From IMG/VR virus record IMGVR_UViG_3300010155_000092, positions 1-24,575 of that record: a stretch of 24,575 nt of DNA. One strand, written 5' to 3'. Below are positions 7,858 through 15,289 of the stretch, in pieces. Within the stretch, counting starts at the first letter, position 1, and the number at the start of each line of letters is the position of its first letter. The stretch is from a virus. Both the position numbers and the translations under genes were made by a program. Under the pieces are notes generated by a model. The model searched no databases. It saw nothing but the letters and a program-made list of their open reading frames with translations, and was not told the DNA's origin.

Positions 7858-9888
7858 TTAAATTTCAGGAATGGAACCGAGCCCTTCTCCAAATTCTTCA
7901 ATTTGGGGCCTCAATTTTTCCATTTCAAGCTGCACTGCATTATTGAGTTTGTTTGATTGTATTCGCCTGTCGGCCTTAGCGTCAGACTGTACCCCGGTAA
8001 GCTTGGATTTAAATTTCTCAACTTCAACCCGTTTCCTGTCGGATACAGACTCTCTTTGCGCCGTCTGCAAGTCTCCCTGCAATTCTTTGTTTTGTTCGGT
8101 AAGCTGCTGGACTTGTCCCTGCAGCTGCTGAATCTCACCCATTCTCTGAATAAGACCTTCCTTGTCAAAAATTTCCGGATTCTTCTTTATCACTTCAACC
8201 CTGTCTATCAATCCCATTTGGTATGCCTCCGCATAAACTTGATACTCAGTCCACTTACTGGTCGGCAACGTGGAACCCGGCTCTATGCTGACATCATGCT
8301 GTCCAATGAGATGTCTATCCTTTTGAATATCCATGACGGTCTCACTGTAGTCGTCGTAGTAGTTTGCCATAACTTCATTGACGTTATTGTTGGCCTGCAC
8401 CAGCCTAAAAATCTTTTTAAACGTATAATGTCCCTTGGAAAGACCATAAACGACCTGACCAAGTTTTCTAAGACTTAATTCTATATCTCTCAATTTTGAT
8501 TTGGGACGTTCAGCCCCCTGAGCCAACATCCTTTCGGTTCCCCTTACCGTATCAGGAGCCTTTTCGGCAAATCCGTGCATCAACTCCGGAAGCCCAAACG
8601 TAAAATCTATGTAGAACTCGCATGATTGAATCAACTTGTAGAATTCACCGGCCAATGGAGTCGGAGCCGGAAAATGAGGCTCTCCCTGAGAACTATCGAC
8701 TTCTATGACGGCATTTGGATTTGACCAATCCTGCTCGAGTTGACTCAAATCGTCGACACTGCCTATTGGAACAATTAATTTCAGACCCGCAGAAGCCTGA
8801 GCATGAGACAATGCCAGAGACCACAATTTGTTTAACAGTCTCTGCATGGGTCTCGCCCTAGATATGTCCGACCTCGGATAGGGAGTACCACTGTAAATAT
8901 TGGGCAATGGTACTATTGGGTATATATCAGTATTGAGAACCGCTTCATACAAAACGATTTCTCCAACGGATGCCACTACCGCAACACGGGTCTGCAAAAT
9001 TTCTTGGAACTGTATCAATCCCTTTTCGAAAACTTCGGGATTTTCTTCAAGAAACTTATGAAATTCCTCTTCATTCAATATCATCTCTTCCTGACTCTGG
9101 GCATCGACAATCTGATAAAAAGGAATTTTAGTCTTATAAAATCTTTCCAGTACCTGATATTTTTCCTGATGAGTAGTCTCCAAATCCTTGGCCTCGGCAG
9201 GAGTCCAAGTCTTTTGCTGATTGCTGTTTTGAGATGAAGGATAATCCTCGTCATCACTATAACCTGAAATATTTTTTAAAATTTCAGTTACTTCACCAGT
9301 TTCTTCGTCTACCTGAGGCCCAAGTTCAGGATATATACTTAAAATTTGATCTTTGGTAAGTATAGTCGATAATACTATATTTGAGGCATCATTGAAATAC
9401 CTGTCCCTACTGGAAGACGGAACGTATACCCTAAACGGATTGACGCTCGTAAACTTAACTTCTCCTTTTCCAAAATCCGAATCGGCATCGATATAAGCAT
9501 ACAAATAACCCAATCCGGAAGTACTATGATCGTGAATGGCCTCCTTCAACTGTGAATTGCCATCGGATATTTCCCAAACGTAGCTTATTATGACACGCCA
9601 CATCTTGGCCATCTTAACGTCGGAATCTTCTCTGGGTATTACCGTAAACGCCGGAGCGGAAGAAGTCAACATTGCCTTCAACTTCTCTACGGCGGGGCCA
9701 CATCTGTCCATAGGAACCGCAGCCTGATTGCGACTTTCCAGCTCATCAACTTCATTACTACTGAAATGATTGCCGTAAAAAAAGTCTATGTCGTTACGGG
9801 CCTCGGTATCCCAATCGGAGCGAGCGTCCCTATAACGCCTATAAAGCTCCCTATTGGTCTTAGCTCTTGGGTCTTCCTGTATTTGCAT
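7858..9888 (-). CDS. Portal protein, P22-like
   Basis: The 676-residue product follows the terminase gene and has the length usual for P22-type portals. It forms the dodecameric ring through which DNA enters and leaves the head. The N-terminus (YRRYRDARSDWDTEARNDID, then FFYGNHFSSNEVDELESRNQ) and the following VPMDRCGPAVEKLKAML are typical of portal clip and wing regions in this group. The segment TPYPRSDISRARPMQRLLNK is also characteristic. Residues about 590-650 form a Gln/Glu-rich coiled coil that could be the barrel. No ribosome site precedes the ATG, and a good promoter ends only about a dozen bases upstream. Confidence 0.88.
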   Translation of the reverse strand: MQIQEDPRAKTNRELYRRYRDARSDWDTEARNDIDFFYGNHFSSNEVDELESRNQAAVPMDRCGPAVEKLKAMLTSSAPAFTVIPREDSDVKMAKMWRVIISYVWEISDGNSQLKEAIHDHSTSGLGYLYAYIDADSDFGKGEVKFTSVNPFRVYVPSSSRDRYFNDASNIVLSTILTKDQILSIYPELGPQVDEETGEVTEILKNISGYSDDEDYPSSQNSNQQKTWTPAEAKDLETTHQEKYQVLERFYKTKIPFYQIVDAQSQEEMILNEEEFHKFLEENPEVFEKGLIQFQEILQTRVAVVASVGEIVLYEAVLNTDIYPIVPLPNIYSGTPYPRSDISRARPMQRLLNKLWSLALSHAQASAGLKLIVPIGSVDDLSQLEQDWSNPNAVIEVDSSQGEPHFPAPTPLAGEFYKLIQSCEFYIDFTFGLPELMHGFAEKAPDTVRGTERMLAQGAERPKSKLRDIELSLRKLGQVVYGLSKGHYTFKKIFRLVQANNNVNEVMANYYDDYSETVMDIQKDRHLIGQHDVSIEPGSTLPTSKWTEYQVYAEAYQMGLIDRVEVIKKNPEIFDKEGLIQRMGEIQQLQGQVQQLTEQNKELQGDLQTAQRESVSDRKRVEVEKFKSKLTGVQSDAKADRRIQSNKLNNAVQLEMEKLRPQIEEFGEGLGSIPEI

Positions 9889-9900
9889 TGATACTTTAGA

Positions 9901-9929
9901 AGTTAAGCACTATTTTTTTACAATGTCAA
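9901..9929 (-). promoter_or_regulatory. Candidate sigma70-type promoter for the portal gene
   Basis: On the minus strand TTGACA (9929-9924) is a perfect -35 box. After 17 bases comes TTAACT (9906-9901) with an upstream TG pair, making an extended -10 element. The expected start point would leave a leader of only about 5-8 bases before the portal ATG at 9888, and no Shine-Dalgarno sequence is present. A near-leaderless transcript is therefore possible. Confidence 0.5.
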
Positions 9930-9947
9930 TAAAAAAAATATCTTTTT

Positions 9948-10145
9948 TCAATTTATTCTTGCGCCGGTAAACCAGTTGTATTTTTTACCTGATACTTTCT
10001 TTCCGGTATCCTTATCCATCTTAGTCTTACTGACCTTACCGCTGAGAGGAGGCTTGGCAAAATAATCGGCATAATACAATCCATCCATAAGATCGTCGTG
10101 TTTTGCAAAAGGGTGTTCGAAGAACTCATCTATGATTTCAGTCAT
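9948..10145 (-). CDS. terL: Large terminase C-terminal fragment in a second frame (65 aa)
   Basis: This 65-residue frame starts ATGA-overlapped with the stop of the terminase frame. It carries HPFAKHDDLMDGLYYADYF. The KHDDLMDGL block is the classic last motif of the terminase RNase H-like nuclease domain and provides the third metal-binding aspartate (D17/D18 here). The main terminase frame ends immediately before it. The -1 frame stays open upstream as far as a TAA inside GTTAAT near 10179, so a -1 shift in the overlap would give a full-length protein reading through EDRP into AMTEIIDEFF. Options are an indel in the assembly, a programmed -1 shift (I see no classic slippery heptamer), or genuine two-polypeptide translation by ATGA coupling. 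The tail after residue 35 is basic. Confidence 0.75.
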   Translation of the reverse strand: MTEIIDEFFEHPFAKHDDLMDGLYYADYFAKPPLSGKVSKTKMDKDTGKKVSGKKYNWFTGARIN

Positions 10146-11557
10146 GGCCGGTCTTCGTACAATTTCTTGGAATTAACTATAGGGCCCAGCGAAGTTTCCA
10201 ATCTGTCTTCCTTTTTAATTCCGGCGGGAGGTCTCACTCCCTTGAACATCCCCGGTATCAACCTCCTGTCCTTTACGGCAATTCTCGTAACCATATCCCT
10301 GACCATTTCCTGAGCGGCAACGGTTTCTATAGTCACCCTTTTTACGGGACTGTACTTCTTGGCAAGTTCAACTATCTTTTCCGGCATGTCGAAAGTAGGT
10401 ATCCGTTCATGGAAATATTCCAACAGATATCGATTCTTGTTCTTATCGATCCCAATAACCACTATTACCTGAAAATCCGATTTCTTTGTGGCAGTGGCTG
10501 CAACGTCCACTCCGATATACACGTTTATGGGAATGAAGTCTCCGTCCTTATCCTCAAGATAACAGAATTTGTTTCTGGACACAAAAGTATGATTGTGTTT
10601 TAATATCCTATCTATCTTGAATGAAGCATCGGAAATGTCTCTGGCGTCGTTCATATACTCTTGAGCATATTTGTTGACCATTCCTGCTTCAATAAATTCT
10701 TTTTTCTTCGTCTCCAGTTTTTTAAGAGGGAATTGTTGAGGCCACAACGGTTTGTCGTTTTCGATGGCCCTGTAGAAAGTCACGTCCCAAGGATATTCCC
10801 TTCCGTGTTTCTCAGCATCCCTATATCCATCAACCACCATTTGCAGAAAACTGTCGTAATGCACGATTGTCCCGGCCAACCATATCCATCCTTCCCTACC
10901 GGGAGATTCCTCCAAGGCGGGAAATACGGTAGATACGATCCATTTCTTGATCTCGTCTCTCCTTTCTGGAGTCTTCGTATTCAGTTCAGATTCGAAATCG
11001 TCCAAAATGATGCCGGTGTACCTAACGTCGATTTCAGTTCTACCCCTAAGACGCTGACTGGTTCCCTTGGCAATGATCCTGTCTCCCTTGGCAGAAACGA
11101 TATCCTTCTCAGTCCATCTTTTTCCTACGGCATCTCCGGCCAAATTGCCAAAATAATATCTTATCTTATCATTATACTCGAAATGAGACTTAAGATACTT
11201 GATGTGATCGATGGCCTGTCCCTGTTCTTCGGCAACCCATGCCGTAAACAGCCTATCTCCCTGAGGAGAGAACAGCATCTTATGCATAACTGCCGCTTTG
11301 GCAAGTATCGATTTCCCGAAACCTCTTGGAAGTATGTTGCAGATTCTGGCTGCAGGTTTGGTGGACATCAGCTTTTCGGCAACTTCATAGTGAAACTTTG
11401 GAGAAGAGCTTTTATCTAGAAAATCCTTAGGAAGAAATGCTCTTCCGAAATAAAGCAAGTCCTTAAACGATTGTTTTAGAACCTCGTCGTTTATCTTTGA
11501 TTGGGATGGAGGAGGAATTATATTGAATGCATCGGCTTCCTTACTACGATTCGCCAT
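10142..11557 (-). CDS. terL: Terminase large subunit (ATPase and most of nuclease)
   Basis: The large terminase is the motor that translocates and cuts phage DNA. I start it at ATG 11557, six bases after GGAGGAG (11570-11564), and not at the longer open frame that begins inside the upstream gene; this gives 471 residues. Walker A is PRGFGKS at 77-83, Walker B is IILDDFE at 183-189, and WLAGT near 226-230 fits the coupling motif. The nuclease domain shows the first acid at D351 (GVDVAATA) and the second at E411 (TIETVAAQ). The third acidic motif is absent; the frame stops at EDRP and the motif appears in the next, overlapping frame. As read, this protein alone would lack part of its nuclease site. 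Confidence 0.88.
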   Translation of the reverse strand: MANRSKEADAFNIIPPPSQSKINDEVLKQSFKDLLYFGRAFLPKDFLDKSSSPKFHYEVAEKLMSTKPAARICNILPRGFGKSILAKAAVMHKMLFSPQGDRLFTAWVAEEQGQAIDHIKYLKSHFEYNDKIRYYFGNLAGDAVGKRWTEKDIVSAKGDRIIAKGTSQRLRGRTEIDVRYTGIILDDFESELNTKTPERRDEIKKWIVSTVFPALEESPGREGWIWLAGTIVHYDSFLQMVVDGYRDAEKHGREYPWDVTFYRAIENDKPLWPQQFPLKKLETKKKEFIEAGMVNKYAQEYMNDARDISDASFKIDRILKHNHTFVSRNKFCYLEDKDGDFIPINVYIGVDVAATATKKSDFQVIVVIGIDKNKNRYLLEYFHERIPTFDMPEKIVELAKKYSPVKRVTIETVAAQEMVRDMVTRIAVKDRRLIPGMFKGVRPPAGIKKEDRLETSLGPIVNSKKLYEDRP

Positions 11558-11744
11558 GAACGTCTCCTCCGTCGGGACTGCCCACTTCAACCAACACGTC
11601 GTCGTTAACGTATATGGAACGGCAATGACTGCAACTGAAACCAACTGGAACGAACGTCTCTCCAAAGACTATCATTTTGGTGTGATTGGTCATTTCCCGT
11701 TCGCATACCTTGCATATTTTAGACTTGCTGTTGTAAATCGGCAT
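11544..11744 (-). CDS. Small zinc-ribbon protein between terminase genes (66 aa)
   Basis: From the ATG at 11744 the product is 66 residues with CKVC (C11-C14) and CSHC (C38-C41), a two-pair zinc-ribbon. The part after the second pair is acidic and Gly-rich. Its end overlaps the large terminase start by 14 bases. Start choice is uncertain: ATG at 11786 and GTG at 11810 are in the same frame but lie inside the small terminase gene, and none has a strong ribosome site. Zinc-binding proteins placed next to terminase genes are sometimes HNH nucleases, but no HNH histidines are visible here, so no enzymatic role is claimed. Confidence 0.6.
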   Translation of the reverse strand: MPIYNSKSKICKVCEREMTNHTKMIVFGETFVPVGFSCSHCRSIYVNDDVLVEVGSPDGGDVHGES

Positions 11745-11763
11745 GGTATATAATGATATATCG

Positions 11764-12501
11764 CTATGTGATATCTTTTTCTGCATGTCCCAAAGCCTTC
11801 GCTTTTCCACTATTCAGAGACTGCAGTTGTTCTTTGCTGAATCCCTGAAACACGGTAAGCGATTCCGTTTTCTTGTCGTTTGGGAACATTCCGGAAACTT
11901 TCATCAACATTTCTATGGCTCTCAACTTATCCGAAGCCCGGCCATCCTCATCGTCTATGACGTATTTCGTATTGTGAAGCAAGTATTCTTCATCGATACC
12001 GACCTTGCCCATCATTTTCTTTGTTTCTTCACTTATCAATTTCTTGACCCTCTTGGTTTTAAGCAGGGCCGACGACGCATTCTTGGAATAAACCGAATCA
12101 TTGGTTTTGAATATTCTCAAATAAGCCTGATCCGGAGGCATTCCGTTGGCCACGTACTTGGCAAACACGATTTCCCTGCCATTTGGATTTTTGTCTTCAA
12201 TCCTATATTTTCTATTCTTGTTTGATTTGCTGAATCTATACACGTCCTCTGCAATTTCACCCTGCATAAGAACGTTTTTTCTTACGGGATAGGTTCCAAG
12301 TATGGTACGAACGTACTCCTTGCCGTCTGAAAAGGCTCCGCGATGAAGTATTCGGCATACCTGACCATCGTCAGAAACAACCCAATCGCCGGTTTTTGAC
12401 GTACGCCAGTCTCCAGAGAGTTCCTCATCAGAGTTATTTAAAAACTCATCTTTATCATCATACAGTCGTTCCGTCTTTTTACCAATCAGTTTCGATTTCA
12501 C
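11764..12501 (-). CDS. terS: Terminase small subunit
   Basis: The 245-residue product starts at GTG 12501, seven bases after GGGAG. The central segment resembles small terminases of the Terminase_2 type: IVFAKYVANGMPPDQAYLRI (a helix-turn-helix-like start), then RVKKLISEETKKM and YLLHNTKYVIDDEDGRASDK. It is followed by LRAIEMLMKVSGMF, the familiar end motif of this family. The first 90 residues are an extra charged and beta-rich region not typical of the short forms. Small terminases recognise the packaging start site and load the large subunit. It lies directly upstream of the zinc-ribbon and large terminase genes. Confidence 0.8.
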   Translation of the reverse strand: MKSKLIGKKTERLYDDKDEFLNNSDEELSGDWRTSKTGDWVVSDDGQVCRILHRGAFSDGKEYVRTILGTYPVRKNVLMQGEIAEDVYRFSKSNKNRKYRIEDKNPNGREIVFAKYVANGMPPDQAYLRIFKTNDSVYSKNASSALLKTKRVKKLISEETKKMMGKVGIDEEYLLHNTKYVIDDEDGRASDKLRAIEMLMKVSGMFPNDKKTESLTVFQGFSKEQLQSLNSGKAKALGHAEKDIT

Positions 12502-12516
12502 AGCATCACTCCCAAC

Positions 12517-13332
12517 CTAATGACTTCTCTTCGCCCTTGCCACCCCTCCGGATGCTGCATTTCCGTCTATGAGTTTTCCCCATACGTAAGTTTTTCCTTT
12601 ATGTATGTCTATCACGTCTATTCTGAAGTTTCCGTCTTCGAACCAATCGACTATGGCAAAGGCATGTGCCCAATTATGCATTCTGCCTCTAAGCCACAGG
12701 TTGGCTTCTCTCTTCATGTCCTTAAGACATCCCAATGAGAATCCATGATGGGCTCCATCGACGTGAGTAACGCCATGTCTCTGAACGTCGTGCATATGTC
12801 CATACACCACGTTCTTACCGAGTTTCTCGGCATGTTGTTTCGTATGATACGTGGTCGTATAATGACCTCCGTGATAAAAATACAATTTTCCTATTTTCAA
12901 ATATTTGCCGTAAGGATGGTATTTATATCCCCTTTCTGCCAAATGCATGGCATTTTCGAATCTGAACTTCTTTAGATAGGGATATTCCTCCACAAAGAAA
13001 TTCAACCAATTATCGTGATTGCCCTCAATCATGTGCATTTCCGAGCATTTCACCGATTTCAATACCTTATCAAACCTGTCCAGCCCTTTTTCAACGGCAT
13101 CGATTTCCTTTTGAAGGTCTTCTATCACGTATTCAAGAGGAGGCCTCTTACGGCGCTTGTATTTGAAAGGAGAAACACTTTTCCATTCGCCAAGGTCTCC
13201 AAGACACACGAATATATTCGGCTTTACCATTTTTATGGACTTCAACACAACTTCCACGGCAGGATCGTCCTGCAATGGGAAATGTATGTCCGGAACTATT
13301 ACGGCCCTTTTGTGAATCTTTTTCTTGCCCAT
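12517..13332 (-). CDS. Calcineurin-like metallophosphoesterase (271 aa)
   Basis: All signature motifs of the calcineurin-like phosphoesterase fold are present in order: PDIH (D15, H17), GD (G45-D46), GNHD (104-107), an isolated H in YHGGH (154-157) and GHMH (178-181). These residues bind two metal ions and hydrolyse phosphoesters. The substrate may be nucleic acid, nucleotide or phosphoprotein; the sequence does not say. I start at ATG 13332, which has AGGG six bases upstream and lies one base after the preceding stop. A longer open frame exists but overlaps that gene. Its place next to terminase genes suggests a link to DNA packaging or late infection, but this is inferred from position only. 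Confidence 0.85.
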   Translation of the reverse strand: MGKKKIHKRAVIVPDIHFPLQDDPAVEVVLKSIKMVKPNIFVCLGDLGEWKSVSPFKYKRRKRPPLEYVIEDLQKEIDAVEKGLDRFDKVLKSVKCSEMHMIEGNHDNWLNFFVEEYPYLKKFRFENAMHLAERGYKYHPYGKYLKIGKLYFYHGGHYTTTYHTKQHAEKLGKNVVYGHMHDVQRHGVTHVDGAHHGFSLGCLKDMKREANLWLRGRMHNWAHAFAIVDWFEDGNFRIDVIDIHKGKTYVWGKLIDGNAASGGVARAKRSH

Positions 13333-13333
13333 A

Positions 13334-13531
13334 TCAGGCCCTGTATTCCATAAGATCGACGTTTCCCATATCCACTCTTTCCACTTCAAGGGACATCACT
13401 CTCTCCTTTATTTCCACAATCATCTCTATCTGATCTGCATTACCATCGATAATCTTGGAAACGTTAAGTTTTCTACATATCTCACGCAGTCTGCCTATGG
13501 TATCCACCAAATCAAGACTATCAAGCTTCAT
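13334..13531 (-). CDS. Small helical protein of unknown function (65 aa)
   Basis: This 65-residue product is mostly helical (LDLVDTIGRLREICRKLN, then ADQIEMIVEIKERVMSLEV), with a regular hydrophobic spacing suggesting a short coiled coil or dimer. It overlaps the upstream Cys-rich gene by 11 bases, and the phosphoesterase start follows after one base. No family is recognised and no ribosome site is obvious, so translation probably depends on coupling. Confidence 0.6.
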   Translation of the reverse strand: MKLDSLDLVDTIGRLREICRKLNVSKIIDGNADQIEMIVEIKERVMSLEVERVDMGNVDLMEYRA

Positions 13532-13739
13532 TTTTGATACCCGGCACCACTATTCTGTCGAAATAGTCGCATTTGTCGCACACTTGACACGGAAATCCTG
13601 CAAATCTGCCTGAAACCCTAAAAATTATGGATTTATCGGACACTTTTATCATACAACCAAGGCAGTCGCCGTCATTCCAGTTTGCACAGTGTTTCCTTGC
13701 TGAAGAAATAAGGGAAGTCATCGGCAGAGGCACTACCAT
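13521..13739 (-). CDS. Small Cys-rich, probably zinc-binding protein (72 aa)
   Basis: Six cysteines lie in two groups: C18, C26, C29 (HCANWNDGDCLGC) and C51, C54, C57 (CQVCDKC). The first group, ARKHCANWNDGDCLG, matches a motif seen in small uncharacterised phage proteins. The cysteines could hold one or two zinc ions. The ATG overlaps the stop of the upstream basic peptide (ATGGTAG). It opens the packaging/structural block and may be made early in that transcript. Function is unknown; a regulatory or DNA-binding role is a guess. Confidence 0.65.
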   Translation of the reverse strand: MVVPLPMTSLISSARKHCANWNDGDCLGCMIKVSDKSIIFRVSGRFAGFPCQVCDKCDYFDRIVVPGIKNEA

Positions 13740-13828
13740 TTCTTAAACTTAAACGGCAATTTCACTGGCTTTTTCAAAGCCTTCAGCACCGATTTGAACA
13801 ATTTATTGGATTTCCTACTCTTTTTCAT
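13733..13828 (-). CDS. Candidate basic micro-ORF (31 aa)
   Basis: A 31-codon frame from ATG 13828 to TAG 13733 encodes a very basic peptide (begins MKKSRKSNKLFKSV, ends KLPFKFKKW). GGAG lies about ten bases upstream. Its end overlaps the next start in ATGGTAG, the same kind of coupling seen elsewhere in this genome. It would be the first gene of the minus-strand block. Its size makes coding status uncertain. Confidence 0.5.
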   Translation of the reverse strand: MKKSRKSNKLFKSVLKALKKPVKLPFKFKKW

Positions 13829-13858
13829 TATTTCAAGACTCCAGTTTTATTGGACGTC

Positions 13859-13888
13859 AATATAAGAAGAATCTAACCATAAAAACAA
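13859..13888 (-). promoter_or_regulatory. Weak promoter candidate for the minus-strand block
   Basis: On the minus strand TTGTTT (13888-13883) is followed after 18 bases by TATATT (13864-13859), a five-of-six match to the -10 box. It points at the basic micro-ORF and the packaging genes. The poor -35 and AT-rich context keep confidence low. Confidence 0.3.
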
Positions 13889-13942
13889 GAACAATCCCGA
13901 TTCCCGTTAAAAACATAAAGATTCCCTATTATATATATATAT

Positions 13943-13987
13943 ATAGCATAGCAATAGCCATAGCATAGCCATAGCCATAGCTATAGC
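13943..13987. repeat. Phased ATAGC array (eight copies)
   Basis: ATAGC begins at 13943, 13948, 13954, 13960, 13965, 13971, 13977 and 13983, a spacing of 5 or 6 bases throughout. The array directly follows a TA-dinucleotide tract. Half-turn spacing would put bound units alternately on the two faces of the helix. It could be an iteron-like protein-binding array or simple slippage sequence. Confidence 0.85.
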
Positions 13988-14257
13988 AAAGCTAAAGTAA
14001 TTAAAGAAATAACTTAAAACGTGTGGAAATTGGAAAAATAGGCTTACAATGTGGGGCCTTCTTTTACCCCGCCCCCATCCCGGTTGTTTTCTTATTGAGA
14101 TTAAAGTTTTGGGTTAAAATTAATTATACATAATGTAGGCTATATGTAATCTAAGATTTTTTATTGATGGACTCAATAAATATAGTCTACCAATGGTTTA
14201 TTGATTATTAAATTATATCATCGTAACTTCTGATCATGAAAAAGGAGATTAACTAAC

Positions 14258-14725
14258 ATGGGTAAAGATACTCAAACGACACCTTCACCGGTGTCTGTGT
14301 TGGATTCACTACCTCCTCTACCCTCAAACATCACCATATTGGACTGGTTTGTTGACTCTGTCAACAATAAGAACCTTATCAATATCGGTGGTAAGAACTG
14401 GAAAACACACCTCTACGAATGTTTCGACCAAAAGACCAAGACATATAATGTCGAGATGGTCAGAGTTAAGGTTAAGACACTCGGACTCATGAACCAAAGA
14501 CCACCTTCATCAGAAGGGATAGGGAATCGGAACATGGAGGACTATTCCGACATTATGAACGACACCAAGTCGAAAATAATGACAATCATCAACGAGAATA
14601 GTAACGAGAATGATGTTTTTATCGGTAAGTCTGGGAAGATGTACAAACCTCATGTTTTCTTCCGTGAGTACATCAAGACACCAGAAGGTAGAGTTGTCAT
14701 GAAAACGACATACAAACCTAAATAA
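14258..14725 (+). CDS. Unknown early protein (155 aa)
   Basis: This is the first gene of the plus-strand block, with AAAGGAG about ten bases before the ATG and its own terminator after the stop. The N-terminus is Pro/Ser/Thr-rich (TTPSPVSVLDSLPPLPSN) and probably flexible. A central part (LINIGGKNWKTHLYECFDQK) and the C-terminus (KPHVFFREYIKTPEGRVVMK) look like alpha/beta segments. It has no known motif. A separate transcript under the divergent region suggests an abundant or early-needed protein. Function not recognised. Confidence 0.65.
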   Translation: MGKDTQTTPSPVSVLDSLPPLPSNITILDWFVDSVNNKNLINIGGKNWKTHLYECFDQKTKTYNVEMVRVKVKTLGLMNQRPPSSEGIGNRNMEDYSDIMNDTKSKIMTIINENSNENDVFIGKSGKMYKPHVFFREYIKTPEGRVVMKTTYKPK

Positions 14726-14737
14726 CACATACCATTG

Positions 14738-14771
14738 AAGAGGGGATGTCATAGTAGATATCCCCTCTTTT
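14738..14771 (+). terminator. Rho-independent terminator
   Basis: AAGAGGGGAT (14738-14747) pairs perfectly with ATCCCCTCTT (14760-14769), a 10-bp GC-rich stem with a 12-base loop, followed by further T residues. It lies right after the 155-residue gene and separates it from the small ORFs that follow. Confidence 0.8.
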
Positions 14772-14821
14772 AAACAGTTAATCCTAACACACACAGTAAA
14801 CACCAACACAGGTAAGGAAAT

Positions 14822-15037
14822 ATGACAACAAAAATAAAATATTGTCCAAATAATAATGAATGTGATGGAAATTGTTTAGATGTCACCGAGATTATAAAAG
14901 ACAATAAGGAAACACTTGACAATGTTTATGAATTCATTGTTTCTTGGTTTGAAGATGATGAAAACATCCAACCAATTAAAAACGAACTCAAAGAAGTAAT
15001 AACGACACTCGATGTAATCAGTCGTTTAAAATTTTAA
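14822..15037 (+). CDS. Small acidic unknown protein (71 aa)
   Basis: The 71-residue product follows AAGGA at close spacing. It begins with a Cys-containing stretch (YCPNNNECDGNC, three cysteines) and then becomes an acidic helical domain (ETLDNVYEFIVSWFEDDENI). Base composition is very A-rich compared with later genes. The cysteines could bind a metal, but there is no second pair to complete a ribbon. It may be related to the next gene by its helical Trp/Phe-containing core. Function unknown. Confidence 0.55.
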   Translation: MTTKIKYCPNNNECDGNCLDVTEIIKDNKETLDNVYEFIVSWFEDDENIQPIKNELKEVITTLDVISRLKF

Positions 15038-15076
15038 AAACACCAAAGATTTAAACAACAACAAAAGAGACACCAA

Positions 15077-15289
15077 ATGACACTAACAACAAAAGAAAAA
15101 ACACCTTTTGAGACTTCACAGACTCAAACTGTGTTTAAAAACGATGATATAAATAAAATAACAAAACAAATAAATGAAACAATCAATGTTTTAACATGTT
15201 TCAAATGTGATTTTGTAGAGGAGTCTCAGAAAGACCTCTTCGAAATAGTCATTGGTTTAGAGTGGTTTTTAGAACAAATAAACGAATAA
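15077..15289 (+). CDS. Small helical unknown protein (70 aa)
   Basis: This 70-residue, A-rich gene has only a weak ribosome site (AAGAGA). After a polar N-terminus it is helical and amphipathic (DDINKITKQINETINVLTCF, ending with IVIGLEWFLEQINE). It lies with two other small genes in a string after the first terminator. The layout of its C-terminal helices resembles the previous protein, but the similarity is too weak to call paralogy. No family recognised. Confidence 0.5.
   Translation: MTLTTKEKTPFETSQTQTVFKNDDINKITKQINETINVLTCFKCDFVEESQKDLFEIVIGLEWFLEQINE

Larger units (their letters stand above)
13829..14257 (+). promoter_or_regulatory. Divergent intergenic control region
   Basis: About 430 bases without a supported gene separate the minus-strand and plus-strand blocks, so promoters for both must lie here or nearby. 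It contains a TA tract (about 13930-13945), an ATAGC array (13943-13987), a GC-rich island (14052-14083) with GGGG/CCCC arms, and three copies of TTTATTG (14160-14166, inverted 14174-14180, 14197-14203). AAAGGAG near 14241 serves the first plus-strand gene. AT-rich repeats beside early genes fit a replication origin or operator region; that is inference. Confidence 0.6.

Noticed and set aside
7579-9237. Long plus-strand frames opposite scaffold and portal genes
   Set aside because: They are antisense shadows with no ribosome sites and with composition that mirrors the coding strand.
11558-11665. Longer N-terminal extension of the large terminase frame
   Set aside because: It lies inside the zinc-ribbon gene, has no ribosome site, and ATG 11557 follows a perfect GGAGGAG.
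10661-12225. Plus-strand frames of 252 and 160 codons opposite the terminase genes
   Set aside because: They mirror well-supported terminase genes and lack ribosome sites or recognisable domains.
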